Notes: generated from the letters alone by a model not told the origin. DNA of 64,000 bases from Clostridium pasteurianum (GCF_001705235.1 NZ_MCGV01000001.1:3848181-3912180), one strand, 5' to 3'. Shown: positions 51,055-60,063, numbered from the stretch's first letter. Translations and numbers: made by a program.

Positions 51055-52794
51055 ATGATAGAAGAATTTTTGTATAAGATTGATGTTTTATATAATAGTA
51101 TAAAAAAAGCTGATAATGAAGATGAAGCGGTAAATACTATTAAAAATTATAAAAAAGCTTTAGATATTAATGGAAGTTTTTCAGAGGAATATTCTAAAAT
51201 TATATCTATGAAAAAGGAGAGGGGAATAGTATATACGCCTCTTGAAATATCAAATTATATAGTTAAAAATACAATTACAAAGAAGGATATAATAAGTAAT
51301 CCCTTTCTTAAAATAATTGATCCAGCATGTGGATGTGGAAACATTATAATACCATGTTTCTTGTATTTAAAAGATATTTATTTGAGAAACCTAGATATTA
51401 TAAATAAAACAAATAATTTAAAGCTTAAAAGGAAAGATATAAATTATCACATAGTAAAAAATAATTTATTTGGGTATGATGTTGATTTAAATGCAGTAAA
51501 AATATTATTTATAGATTTACTTTTTATATCTGGATGCATTTCTCATAATTTTTTATGCAGCGATTTTTTAATTCAGAACATAAAAACAAAATATGATGTG
51601 TTTTTGAGCAATCCACCATATGTGGGCTTAAAATCAATAAATAAAGACTATTCTTTAACTTTAAAAAAGATGTACTCATCATATAAAGACAAAGGTGATG
51701 TATCATACTGCTTTTTTGAAAAATCCATTTCCTCTCTTAAAGATGAAGGTAAACTTGGGTTCATAACTTCAAGATATTTTATAGAATCACCCAGTGGAGA
51801 GGAACTTAGAAAAATTTTAAGCGAAACTGCAAATATATATAAAATTGTGGATTTTTATGGTATAAGACCATTTAAAAATGCAGGAATAGATACAGTCATG
51901 ATTTTTTTGAAAAAACGTAAGGCTTCTAGTGACAAAATAGAAGTTATAAAACCTAATATTTTAAATAATAAAAAAGAATTTTATGATTCTTTGCTTAAAG
52001 GAAAAGGTAAGTTACTAAAAAGATTTTATGTAAATACAAAAAGTTTAAGTAATACAGGATGGATATTAGTGCCTGACGAAGAAAGAAATATAATAAGTAA
52101 AATTGAAGACAATAGTGAATTTAGATTGTCTGATATATGCGAAAGTTATCAAGGGATTATAACTGGATGCGATAAAGCTTTTATAGTTGATAAGGATACT
52201 ATATTAAAAGAAAACTTAGAGCAATGTATTATAAGACCTTGGATTAAAAATAAGGATATATCAAAATATAATGTCAGTAAGGAAAGTCTATATATAATTT
52301 ATTCTAATTTTATTGATGATCCTTCAAAGTATCCTAATGTAATGAGGCACATAGGTGAATATAAGGATAGATTAGAGAAAAGACGTGAATGTAAAAAAGG
52401 TATAAGGAAATGGTATGAACTTCAGTGGGGAAGAAAGAGCGATATATTTGAGAGAGAAAAGATTGTTTTCCCATATAAGGCTTCTAGAAATAGATTTGCT
52501 ATAGATAAAAAAAGTTATTTTAGTGCTGATGTTTATTGTCTTGCAACTAAAGAAAAAGTTTCTATTAGTTATGAATATTTATTAGATATACTAAATAGTA
52601 AGATTTATGAATTCTATTTTAAAGCTTTTGCGAAGAAATTAGGGGAAAATATATATGAATATTATCCTAACAATCTTATGAAATTATGCATTCCAGATGC
52701 TCAGGGATTCAATAGAAAATTCACGGAAAAAATGTTGTATGATAAATTTAAACTTTCAACGCATGAGATAGAGATAATAAATTTTTTGATATAG
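51055..52794 (+). CDS. Solitary N6-adenine DNA methyltransferase (Eco57I/TaqI-like)
   Basis: 579 residues. The SAM-binding motif I is DPACGCGN (89-96), after RGIVYTPLEISNYIV; catalytic motif IV NPPY is at 186-189 in FLSNPPYVGLKSINKDYS; then DVSYCFFEKSISSLKDEGKL and GFITSRYF. The C-terminal 250 residues match the TaqI-type recognition domain pattern (ICESYQGIITGCDKAFIVD, IRPWIKNKDISKY). No nuclease motif is seen in the short N-terminus and no restriction gene is adjacent, so it is probably an orphan methylase. It lies just upstream of the spoIIA operon. Size and context recall the sporulation-linked methylase CamA of C. difficile, but orthology is not established here. Confidence 0.88.
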   Translation: MIEEFLYKIDVLYNSIKKADNEDEAVNTIKNYKKALDINGSFSEEYSKIISMKKERGIVYTPLEISNYIVKNTITKKDIISNPFLKIIDPACGCGNIIIPCFLYLKDIYLRNLDIINKTNNLKLKRKDINYHIVKNNLFGYDVDLNAVKILFIDLLFISGCISHNFLCSDFLIQNIKTKYDVFLSNPPYVGLKSINKDYSLTLKKMYSSYKDKGDVSYCFFEKSISSLKDEGKLGFITSRYFIESPSGEELRKILSETANIYKIVDFYGIRPFKNAGIDTVMIFLKKRKASSDKIEVIKPNILNNKKEFYDSLLKGKGKLLKRFYVNTKSLSNTGWILVPDEERNIISKIEDNSEFRLSDICESYQGIITGCDKAFIVDKDTILKENLEQCIIRPWIKNKDISKYNVSKESLYIIYSNFIDDPSKYPNVMRHIGEYKDRLEKRRECKKGIRKWYELQWGRKSDIFEREKIVFPYKASRNRFAIDKKSYFSADVYCLATKEKVSISYEYLLDILNSKIYEFYFKAFAKKLGENIYEYYPNNLMKLCIPDAQGFNRKFTEKMLYDKFKLSTHEIEIINFLI

Positions 52795-52811
52795 TATTGT
52801 GTACTGCATAG

Positions 52812-52981
52812 AAAAATTGAGAATTAAGAATGAAGGATGATTTTCCATCGCTTTGCTCTGGAAAATTTAATAATATATAAAAGAACATTTCTACTAGAGC
52901 AAATGGGAGCAGTTATAAGTTTAAAAGTTTTTGGTAGTGGAACGGAGAAAACTTACATTCATTCTTAATTCTTAATTTTTT
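52812..52981. repeat. MITE-like or structured interspersed repeat
   Basis: The terminal arms are inverted: GAGAATTAAGAATGAA (52819-52834) against TTCATTCTTAATTCTTAA (52958-52975), extending into AAAAATT/AATTTTT at the ends. Inside, TTTTCCA/TGGAAAA and TTTGCTCT/AGAGCAAA also pair, giving a branched fold about 170 bases long. It has no coding capacity. Confidence 0.6.
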
Positions 52982-53018
52982 CTGTTTGTGTTTCGCAATA
53001 TTTATATTTTAGTGCAAC

Positions 53019-53046
53019 GGTCCTTTTGACATTCAGGGCCTTTTTA
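53019..53046 (+). terminator. Intrinsic terminator
   Basis: GGTCCT pairs with AGGGCC (one G-U pair) around a 10-base loop, followed by TTTTTAT. It isolates the sporulation genes from upstream transcription. Confidence 0.7.
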
Positions 53047-53120
53047 TAGTTAAATCTATTTATGTGTATAAAAAGAAATGAATTGGAAATAATACAAATA
53101 TAAACTTTTTATATAAAAAA

Positions 53121-53145
53121 AGGAATTTAGCTATATGTATAGAAT
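53121..53145 (+). promoter_or_regulatory. Sigma-H promoter of the spoIIA operon
   Basis: AGGAATT (53121-53127), 11-base spacer, ATAGAAT (53139-53145) fits the sigma-H consensus AGGANWW-N11/13-RNNGAAT. spoIIA is a known sigma-H target in spore formers. The leader to ATG 53250 is about 100 bases. Confidence 0.75.
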
Positions 53146-53249
53146 AAGTATTTTAGTACTTTAGTGTTTTGAATATAGCTATAAATTTATACATGCACTA
53201 TTGTGCCATATTAAAAATTACTTTTTTATAATTGCAGGGGGAATTAATT

Positions 53250-53585
53250 ATGAATTTGAAGTTTAAGGATGTGGATGGTAAGCTTATAGTAGCTATAGCT
53301 GGAGAACTAGATCATCATAGTTCGGATGAAGTAAGAAATAAAATAGATGATTACATAAGATTTAAAGGATATAAAAATGTTATTTTGGATTTTTCCGGCG
53401 TTACTTTTATGGACAGTTCAGGAATTGGGGTGGTTATTGGGAGATATAAAAAACTCAATTCATCTGGAGGAACTATATGCATAATAAATGCAAAAGAATC
53501 AGTTAAGAGAGTATTTGAATTGTCTGGTATGCTTAAGATAATAAACATTTATAACAGTGTAAATGAAGCTGTTAGAAGTATTTAA
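53250..53585 (+). CDS. spoIIAA: Anti-sigma F factor antagonist
   Basis: 111 residues from ATG 53250 (AGGGGGA upstream; the frame from TTG 53232 runs through that site). STAS domain: [40 protein letters not shown], with the phosphorylated serine in MDSSG (Ser57 by alignment to B. subtilis Ser58). When dephosphorylated by SpoIIE it binds SpoIIAB and releases sigma F in the forespore. First gene of the operon, 13 bases from spoIIAB. Confidence 0.97.
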   Translation: MNLKFKDVDGKLIVAIAGELDHHSSDEVRNKIDDYIRFKGYKNVILDFSGVTFMDSSGIGVVIGRYKKLNSSGGTICIINAKESVKRVFELSGMLKIINIYNSVNEAVRSI

Positions 53586-53598
53586 TGGGGGGATTTCA

Positions 53599-54030
53599 AT
53601 GTTAGATAATAAAATGGAACTAAAATTTTTTGCAAAATCTGAGAATGAAAGTTTTGCAAGAGTTACTGTAGCAGCATTTGCAGCAGAACTTGATCCAACC
53701 TTAGAGGAAATTGATGATGTTAAGATGGCAGTATCTGAAGCAGTTACAAATTCTATCATTCATGGATATGAGAATAAGGGTGGAATAATTGAAATTACTG
53801 CTTCAATAGAAAATAGAGAGCTTACAATTGAGATTTTAGACAGAGGAATTGGAATTGAAGATGTTAAGAAGGCTATGGAGCCTCTTTATACATCAAGACC
53901 TGATCTTGAAAGATCAGGTATGGGATTTACTGTTATGGAAAGTTTTATGGACAGCGTAAAAGTTGATTCTGAAAAGGACAAGGGAACTAAAGTAGTAATG
54001 AAAAAAAAGTTCATCCTCACTAAAGAGTGA
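53599..54030 (+). CDS. spoIIAB: Anti-sigma F factor, serine kinase
   Basis: 143 residues from ATG 53599, with GGGGGGA just before. GHKL ATPase fold: N-box [18 protein letters not shown]1 LDRGIGIED and G2 [15 protein letters not shown]. It binds sigma F in the presence of ATP and phosphorylates SpoIIAA when bound to ADP/ATP exchange intermediates. The stop overlaps a GTGA with the sigF frame. Confidence 0.97.
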   Translation: MLDNKMELKFFAKSENESFARVTVAAFAAELDPTLEEIDDVKMAVSEAVTNSIIHGYENKGGIIEITASIENRELTIEILDRGIGIEDVKKAMEPLYTSRPDLERSGMGFTVMESFMDSVKVDSEKDKGTKVVMKKKFILTKE

Positions 54031-54062
54031 TAAGAGGAGGGAATAGCGGGGAAGCTAGTATT

Positions 54063-54821
54063 ATGGGAGAAGAAAATTCATTAAGAAATGAGGAGCATAA
54101 TTATAACGATAACGAGAAATTGATAAAATGTTTTCAAGAGGGCAACAAGGAAGCTTTAAATAAGGTTATAGAGAACAATCTTCCTCTAGTGTCGGCTATA
54201 AGTAGAAAATTTTTAAATAGAGGTTATGAATATGATGATATTTTTCAAATAGGTTGTATGGGACTTGTAAAAGCCGTTAACAATTTTAATTCGGATTATA
54301 AAGTTAAATTTTCTACTTATGCAGTTCCTATGATTATGGGAGAAATAAGAAGATTTTTGAGAGACGATGGAATAATAAAAGTCAGTAGGAGTGTAAAAAA
54401 TACAGCAAGACAAATTCATTATGATAGAGAGAAACTAGTTAAAAAATTAAATAGAGAACCAACAATAGAAGAATTATCTAAGTTTTCGGGAATTGACAAG
54501 GAAGAAATAATAATGGCAACAGAATCTACAACAAGTATGCAGTATTTATATGATGTTGTACATCAAGATGATGGCTCGCCGGTGCTATTAATAGATAAGC
54601 TGAGTGAACCATATTCTGAAGATTCAGAAGTAATAGACAAAATAGTCCTTAAGCAAGTTATAAAGGGTTTAGATAAGCAATCAAAACAAATTATAATGCT
54701 TAGGTACTTTAAAGATAAAACTCAAACACAAGTAGCAAGTATGCTTGGTATAAGTCAGGTGCAAGTTTCTAGAATAGAAAAAAGAATATTAAAATTTATA
54801 AGAGAAAAATTAACTAAATAG
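54063..54821 (+). CDS. sigF: RNA polymerase sigma-F factor
   Basis: 252 residues from ATG 54063 (GGGGA ten bases upstream), close to B. subtilis sigma F (255). The frame is open back to GTG 54027, which overlaps the spoIIAB stop, so a longer product is possible. Region 2: NRGYEYDDIFQIGCMGLVKA and FSTYAVPMIMGEIRRFLRDD; region 3: RQIHYDREKLVKKLNREPTI; region 4 helix-turn-helix: TQTQVASMLGISQVQVSRIE. It directs early forespore transcription and is held inactive by SpoIIAB. Confidence 0.96.
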   Translation: MGEENSLRNEEHNYNDNEKLIKCFQEGNKEALNKVIENNLPLVSAISRKFLNRGYEYDDIFQIGCMGLVKAVNNFNSDYKVKFSTYAVPMIMGEIRRFLRDDGIIKVSRSVKNTARQIHYDREKLVKKLNREPTIEELSKFSGIDKEEIIMATESTTSMQYLYDVVHQDDGSPVLLIDKLSEPYSEDSEVIDKIVLKQVIKGLDKQSKQIIMLRYFKDKTQTQVASMLGISQVQVSRIEKRILKFIREKLTK

Positions 54822-54855
54822 TATACACCAATTGAGTGTATACTATTTTTTTGTT
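54819..54855 (+). terminator. Intrinsic terminator of the spoIIA operon
   Basis: AGTATACAC and GTGTATACT form a perfect 9-bp stem with a 7-base loop, followed by ATTTTTTTG. The stem overlaps the sigF stop codon. Confidence 0.92.
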
Positions 54856-54921
54856 TAAAAAATAGGTTAATTGTAAACAATAGATTTGTAACGAACTGTA
54901 GATTAAAAAGGAGGAAACTTT

Positions 54922-55377
54922 ATGGATGTTCCAGAGGCGAAAATAAAGAATGACTTCAATGAACTTTCAAAGGTACAAAAACCCAAACCTAATATTATGA
55001 AAAATTGTGTGTGTGCATTTTTAATAGGTGGATTAATTTGCGATGTAGGTCAGCTTGTTTCTGATATTTATTCTAGATATGGTGTTGAAACTGCGGACTT
55101 AGGAATGTACACATCTTCTACAATGATATTTATAGGTGCTTTTTTAACTGGTATAGGGATATACGATAAAATTGCTAGTGTAGCTGGTGCGGGAACAATA
55201 GTTCCTATAACAGGATTTGCAAATTCTATAGTTGCTCCAGCTATTGAGTTTAAAAAAGAAGGTTTTGTTTTGGGTGTAAGTGCAAAGATGTTTACTATAG
55301 CAGGACCTGTATTAGTATATGGAATAGGTTCTTCGGTTATTATAGGATTGATATATTATTTTATTAGTATAATGTGA
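54922..55377 (+). CDS. spoVAC: Stage V sporulation protein AC
   Basis: 151 residues with about four membrane helices after a short hydrophilic N-terminus: NCVCAFLIGGLICDVGQLVS, DLGMYTSSTMIFIGAFLTGI, GAGTIVPITGFANSIVAPAI and a C-terminal hydrophobic run. SpoVAC is part of the inner-membrane channel that moves dipicolinic acid into the forespore and out during germination. AAAAGGAGG precedes the ATG. No convincing sigma-G promoter could be read in the 70-base gap upstream. Confidence 0.96.
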   Translation: MDVPEAKIKNDFNELSKVQKPKPNIMKNCVCAFLIGGLICDVGQLVSDIYSRYGVETADLGMYTSSTMIFIGAFLTGIGIYDKIASVAGAGTIVPITGFANSIVAPAIEFKKEGFVLGVSAKMFTIAGPVLVYGIGSSVIIGLIYYFISIM

Positions 55378-55392
55378 AATAGGGTGGTTAAT

Positions 55393-56421
55393 TTGAAAAA
55401 GAGATTGGGCTCACAAACAGTAAAAATTGATAGTAAGCCGAGAATAATTTCATCAGCTTCTGTAGTAGGTCCTAAGGAAGGCCAGGGACCACTCAAGGAT
55501 TACTTTGATATTGTATTAAATGATGACATGAATGGTGAGAAGAGTTTTGAAAAGGCTGAAAGCAGCATGCTTTATACAGTTATCACTGAAGCTATTAAAA
55601 AAGCAAATCTTACTGAAGATGATATAAATTACTTATTTGCAGGAGACCTTTTAAATCAACTTACATCTTCAAGTTTTGCTGCAAGGGATGTAAAGATACC
55701 GTTTTATGGGCTATATGGTGCATGTTCTACAATGACTGAATCACTTGGTATTGCTTCAATGATTATGGATGGAGGTTTTGCAGATTACGTAATAGCAGCT
55801 ACATCTTCCCATTTTTCGTCTGCTGAAAGGCAGTTTAGATACCCGCTGGAATTTGGAAGCCAAAGGAAACCTGATGCTCAGTGGACAGTTACTGGAGCAG
55901 GAGCAATGCTTTTAGGGAGGCAAGGAAATTTTCCGTACATAACCTTTGTTACTACTGGTAAGGTTAAGGATTATGGAATAACAAGTCCAGATAGTATGGG
56001 TGAAGCTATGGCACCGGCTGCAATTGATACAATAAGACAGCATTTTCAAGATACAGGCAGAAGCCCAAGTGATTATGATATTATTGCTACAGGTGATCTT
56101 GGCAGAGTTGGTAAAAAAATAACACAGGAACTTTTAAAAAAAGAATATGGTTATGAAATGCGAGATATTTATATGGATTGCGGCGAAAAAATATTTAATT
56201 GTGATGAACAAGACACAAATTCTGGCGGAAGCGGATGCGGATGCTCTGCTGTTGTAGATTGTGGATATATATATAAAAGCATGTTAAAAGGTAAAATAAA
56301 GAAAGCTTTAATTGTTTCCACAGGAGCACTTTTGAGCACCACTTCAACTCTTCAAGGTGAATCAATACCAGGAATTGCACATGCTGTTTCCATTGAATTT
56401 GGAGGCGATAATAATGAGTAA
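55393..56421 (+). CDS. spoVAD: Stage V sporulation protein AD
   Basis: 342 residues from TTG 55393 (AGGGTGG before it; the GTG 55384 is within that site). It has a thiolase-like fold: YAGDLLNQLTSSSFAARDVK, PFYGLYGACSTMTESLGIAS with a Cys at the thiolase position, TGAGAMLLGRQGNFPYITFV and NSGGSGCGCSAVVDCGYIYK. In Bacillus SpoVAD is a peripheral protein on the outer surface of the spore inner membrane that binds dipicolinic acid. It starts 15 bases after spoVAC. Confidence 0.97.
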   Translation: MKKRLGSQTVKIDSKPRIISSASVVGPKEGQGPLKDYFDIVLNDDMNGEKSFEKAESSMLYTVITEAIKKANLTEDDINYLFAGDLLNQLTSSSFAARDVKIPFYGLYGACSTMTESLGIASMIMDGGFADYVIAATSSHFSSAERQFRYPLEFGSQRKPDAQWTVTGAGAMLLGRQGNFPYITFVTTGKVKDYGITSPDSMGEAMAPAAIDTIRQHFQDTGRSPSDYDIIATGDLGRVGKKITQELLKKEYGYEMRDIYMDCGEKIFNCDEQDTNSGGSGCGCSAVVDCGYIYKSMLKGKIKKALIVSTGALLSTTSTLQGESIPGIAHAVSIEFGGDNNE

Positions 56422-56773
56422 TTATATAGCATCTTTTTTAGTTGGAGGTGCCATGTGTGTTATTGTTCAGATACTAATGGATAAATTCTCCATTAAGCCA
56501 GCTATAATACTTGTTTCGCTTGTTACATTAGGAGTAATATTGGGAGCTCTTGATATATATGATGTAGTAGTGAAATATGGTAAAGCAGGAGCGACAGTTC
56601 CACTACCGGGATTTGGATACACACTTGCAAAGTCTACAATTAAAGAAGTAAAGGCTGATGGAATTGTAGGGGCATTTACTGGCGGGATAAAAGGATCAGC
56701 AGCTGGAATTACAGCGGCTATTTTCTTTGGATATTTAATGGCTGTACTGTTTAATTCCAAGACAAAACAGTAA
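56414..56773 (+). CDS. spoVAE: Stage V sporulation protein AE (AEb type)
   Basis: 119 residues from ATG 56414, overlapping spoVAD by eight bases, with GGAGGCGA as ribosome site. Membrane protein with about four helices: YIASFLVGGAMCVIVQILMD, AIILVSLVTLGVILGALDIY, GATVPLPGFGYTLAKSTIKE (the proline/glycine motif shared with SpoVAC) and a C-terminal helix. A channel subunit for dipicolinic acid. Confidence 0.95.
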   Translation: MSNYIASFLVGGAMCVIVQILMDKFSIKPAIILVSLVTLGVILGALDIYDVVVKYGKAGATVPLPGFGYTLAKSTIKEVKADGIVGAFTGGIKGSAAGITAAIFFGYLMAVLFNSKTKQ

Positions 56774-56779
56774 TATGAA

Positions 56780-57340
56780 ATGAAACGAAAAATTATAATT
56801 ATAACTGATGGAGATAAAATTGCAAAAAAGGCTGCTGAAGAGGCAGCCAAAAATGTTAGTGGAAGATGTATATCTATTTCAGGTGGAAACCCAAGTGAAA
56901 TTACAGGAAATGAAGCTATAAAATTAATAAAATGTGCTAAGAATGATCCTGTAATTGTAATGGTGGATGATAGAGGAGATATAGGAAGAGGTAAAGGAGA
57001 AAAAATAATACAAGATATTATTAAAGACCATGAAGTTGAAGTGATGGGTATAGTTGCAGTGGCATCTAATAGTAAGGGAAGCGGAATAAAAGTTGATTAT
57101 TCAATAGATAAGTATGGAGAAAAAGTACAATATGCTGTAGATAAGTATGGAAATTGTAAAAATAATAAAGTACTAATTGGAGATACTGTTAATACAATAA
57201 ACCCAAAAGATATACCTGTCATCATTGGAATTGGAGATCCTGGAAAGATGGATGGATGTGATGATTTAAATAAAGGATGTCCCATATTAACAAAAGCTGT
57301 AAAATTAATTATTGATACTTATAAAAATAGAACGTTATAA
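56780..57340 (+). CDS. spoVAEA: Stage V sporulation protein AEa-like soluble subunit
   Basis: 186 residues, soluble, slightly shorter than B. subtilis SpoVAEa. It begins KRKIIIITDGDKIAKKAAEE, followed by SISGGNPSEITGNEAIKLIK, DPVIVMVDDRGDIGRGKGEK, GIVAVASNSKGSGIKVDYSI and IIGIGDPGKMDGCDDLNKGC. The exact role within the SpoVA complex is not known. It starts six bases after spoVAE and ends the operon before a bidirectional terminator. Confidence 0.92.
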   Translation: MKRKIIIITDGDKIAKKAAEEAAKNVSGRCISISGGNPSEITGNEAIKLIKCAKNDPVIVMVDDRGDIGRGKGEKIIQDIIKDHEVEVMGIVAVASNSKGSGIKVDYSIDKYGEKVQYAVDKYGNCKNNKVLIGDTVNTINPKDIPVIIGIGDPGKMDGCDDLNKGCPILTKAVKLIIDTYKNRTL

Positions 57341-57368
57341 TAGTTTGAAAAATATATTATAATAATAT

Positions 57369-57419
57369 AAAATAGTCCCAAAATAAAGAAGAACTTATAC
57401 TTTATTTGGGACTATTTTT
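57369..57419. terminator. Bidirectional terminator between spoVA and the penicillin-binding protein gene
   Basis: AAATAGTCCCAAAATAAAG and CTTTATTTGGGACTATTT form an 18-bp stem with one bulged A, with ATTTTTA on the plus side and A-runs giving U-runs on the minus side. The genes on either side converge. Confidence 0.9.
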
Positions 57420-59805
57420 ATTTAGGCTTGGATTGATTAGTTATAGTACTATTTGTTGTGTTGGTAGTGTTACCATTAGTGTTGTTACTAGTACCAGTAG
57501 TATTATTATTAATAGGAGTAGTATTATTGACATTACTATTAACAGTATTATTGACAGTATTATTGTTATTTTGGTTAGGGTTACTCTTGTTGGGATCAAT
57601 ATTATTAGTATTAGTTGTATTATTATTTTGGTTAGGACTAGTAGCATTTGGTGTAGCAGCATTTGGTGTAGTAGCATTTGGTGTTTGCTGACCGCTATCA
57701 CTCAAATTAGATGGACTAGTACCATCAATAAAGTATGAATCTCCAACTTTAGTTACACCACCGGGCATTTCAATATCTTTGAATGCTAAATTTGAATTTG
57801 CCATTTTCATAATTTCTCCCCATATTTCGGCAACGTCATTACTTCCAAGAGGGTTGAGACTAAATGGCGCTTGATCTTTTCCAACCCATACCGCTGCAGA
57901 ATAATAAGGAGTAAGACCGCAAAACCATAAATTACTTGAATCTGATGAAGTACCTGTTTTACCGGCTACAGGCATACCTCCAAAATTAGCATTACTTCCA
58001 GTACCTCCATCACTTACAGGACCCTTTAATAGATCATACATTACGTAAGCTGCTTGAGGTGAAATAACTTTTTTAGTTGAATAGTCATTTTCAAGTATGG
58101 TTTTACCAGTTTTGTCTACTACTTTTGTATATAATCTAGGCTGTGCATATAAACCACTATTTCCAAATACTCCATAAGCAGCGGCCATAGTAGTAGCATT
58201 TGAACCACGGATTTCTCCAAGTGACATTGCAGCAATACTTGTTTTATCACTATTTACTAAGTTGAGACCAAATTTTTCACCATATGAAGCGCCTACCGAA
58301 AGACCTAACTTATCTTCAAGTTTTATAGCTACAAGGTTTACTGATTGTTTCAAAGCCTCTTTTACTGTAATAGGTCCAGAAAAACTATTATTATCATTGT
58401 GAGGATTATAAGGTGTACCATTAGTAGAATATTTTTCACCAATATCTGGTGGTAAAGGCGAATCGTCTATAATGCTGTCTTCGGTTGCAAGCTTTGTTTC
58501 TATAGCCGGAGCATAAACTGTAAGAGGCTTTATACTTGAACCAATTGAACGCAAGTAAGAATTTGAATCCGCTCTATTATACGAAGTTGGAGGTTGGTCA
58601 CCACGTCCACCAATTATAGCTTTAACTTCACCTGTATGATAATCAAATAATGTTGCAGCAGCTTCAGGTTGAATGATATTGTTTTTATCATGTACAGAAA
58701 CTGAATTTAGTCTGCTAGAATTATTTATTATATTTTGAATGTTATTTTCCATATTTACATTCATAGTAGTATATATTTTAAGTCCACCATCTCTAAGTAA
58801 ATTTTCTATTTCTTCGTCAGTATAATGGTATTGAGCTTTTAGATCTTCTTTAACTTCATTAACTGCAGGTATAGAAAACCATTCATAGGCATATTTGTTG
58901 GACATCTTTTGCTGTGAAAAGACCAATTTGTTATTATTTAAGTCATTTATAGCATTTTGATAAGTAGAAAAATCTATAAAATTATTTTTACGCATTTGAT
59001 ATAAAACTAATTTTGTTCTAGATAAATAAATATTTGGGTTTTTGGCAGCATTACCTGAAAATGGATAATATGCCGATGGGCTTTGAGCTAATCCAGCAAT
59101 AAATGCAGATTCAATTAAATTCAAATCTTTAACATCTTTATTAAAATATTGCTTTGAAGCGGCTTCAACTCCATTAGCTTGACCACCTAAATAAATTGTA
59201 TTCATGTATGCCTCAAGTATTTGCTGTTTATTCAATACTTTTTCAAGTTTAATAGACAAATAAGCTTCTTGTATTTTTCTTTTGAGTGAAATTCTATTAG
59301 CTAGTGAATCATTTAAAAACATTCTATTTTTAACTAGCTGTTGTGTTATAGTTGATGCGCCTTGAATATTATTTTGTTTATGTATCTTTGATTTTATATC
59401 ATTATAAAATGCACCTAAAATTCTTTTCAAATCTATTCCATTATGTTTATAAAAACGCTCATCTTCTATGCTTACAAAAGCATTTGATAAATTTTGAGGG
59501 ATGTCTTTTGAACTTACGACATAACGTTTTTGATTTGTTACAACGGTATCCATTTCTTTACCGTTGTCATCGTATAATTGTGAAGTTCTATCTACATTTA
59601 AAATGGTTCCATTTACATCCAAATCGGGACAAGTTTTTATTACTGCAAATGTTACTCCAGCGCCAGCTACGGCTAATAAAATAAATGCGCAAAAGAATAT
59701 AGTAAATAGTGTTCTGAAGAATCCAAATTTCTTGTGCTTTACTTTCTTTGTTCGTTTAACAGTTCTATTTTTAGGTTTAATTTTAGCCTTGTTGTTATCA
59801 GACAT
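57418..59805 (-). CDS. Class A penicillin-binding protein (transglycosylase/transpeptidase)
   Basis: 795 residues from ATG 59805 with AAGGAGG upstream. A basic cytoplasmic tail, one membrane anchor (about 31-57), a GT51 domain with NAFVSIEDERFYKHNGID (catalytic Glu114) and GASTITQQLVKN, then a transpeptidase domain with SSIK (Ser423, Lys426), SVN and KTGTSSDSSNLW. It polymerises and cross-links peptidoglycan outside the membrane. The last 90 residues are almost all Asn, Thr, Pro and Ser (low complexity), a flexible wall-side tail. It faces the spoVA operon, but nothing shows it to be sporulation-specific. Confidence 0.95.
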   Translation of the reverse strand: MSDNNKAKIKPKNRTVKRTKKVKHKKFGFFRTLFTIFFCAFILLAVAGAGVTFAVIKTCPDLDVNGTILNVDRTSQLYDDNGKEMDTVVTNQKRYVVSSKDIPQNLSNAFVSIEDERFYKHNGIDLKRILGAFYNDIKSKIHKQNNIQGASTITQQLVKNRMFLNDSLANRISLKRKIQEAYLSIKLEKVLNKQQILEAYMNTIYLGGQANGVEAASKQYFNKDVKDLNLIESAFIAGLAQSPSAYYPFSGNAAKNPNIYLSRTKLVLYQMRKNNFIDFSTYQNAINDLNNNKLVFSQQKMSNKYAYEWFSIPAVNEVKEDLKAQYHYTDEEIENLLRDGGLKIYTTMNVNMENNIQNIINNSSRLNSVSVHDKNNIIQPEAAATLFDYHTGEVKAIIGGRGDQPPTSYNRADSNSYLRSIGSSIKPLTVYAPAIETKLATEDSIIDDSPLPPDIGEKYSTNGTPYNPHNDNNSFSGPITVKEALKQSVNLVAIKLEDKLGLSVGASYGEKFGLNLVNSDKTSIAAMSLGEIRGSNATTMAAAYGVFGNSGLYAQPRLYTKVVDKTGKTILENDYSTKKVISPQAAYVMYDLLKGPVSDGGTGSNANFGGMPVAGKTGTSSDSSNLWFCGLTPYYSAAVWVGKDQAPFSLNPLGSNDVAEIWGEIMKMANSNLAFKDIEMPGGVTKVGDSYFIDGTSPSNLSDSGQQTPNATTPNAATPNATSPNQNNNTTNTNNIDPNKSNPNQNNNNTVNNTVNSNVNNTTPINNNTTGTSNNTNGNTTNTTNSTITNQSKPK

Positions 59806-60063
59806 AATTTCCTCCTTAAAAGTATTAAACTATGTTGAATAATTATACCATAAATTATCGTAATAACAAATTTATATGTTTCAAAATGTTGGTATTATTT
59901 TTTAGTTAAAATAATAATTATATATAATTAACCATATTATAAACTAAAGTTAAATAATGTTCTAGATGGTATAGTAACTATTTCAATAAAAAAATGTTTT
60001 AGTGTAATATATTTTTGTTTTATTAAATTATGAAAACAAAATATTACACAATATGGAAGCAAG

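Larger units (their letters stand above)
52795..53249 (+). other. 455-base gene-free region before spoIIAA
   Basis: Holds, in order, a folded MITE-like repeat (52812-52981), a terminator (53019-53046), an A/T-rich stretch and the sigma-H promoter of spoIIA (53121-53145). No open frame with a ribosome site was found inside it. No exact Spo0A box (TGTCGAA) was seen. Confidence 0.7.

Noticed and set aside
53047-53249. Spo0A box upstream of spoIIAA
   Set aside because: No TGTCGAA or close variant was found on either strand; only the sigma-H promoter is supported.
54846-54921. Sigma-G or sigma-F promoter before spoVAC
   Set aside because: No -35/-10 pair at acceptable spacing could be identified by eye, although forespore control is expected from the family.
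56467-56850. Minus-strand open frame of 127 residues across spoVAE and spoVAEa
   Set aside because: It is antisense to two well-supported sporulation genes, with composition expected of a shadow frame.
57406-57738. Plus-strand open frames of 77-110 residues opposite the penicillin-binding protein tail
   Set aside because: They are a by-product of the low-complexity Asn/Thr codons, which leave several frames open; the predicted peptides are Val/Leu/Ile repeats without ribosome sites.
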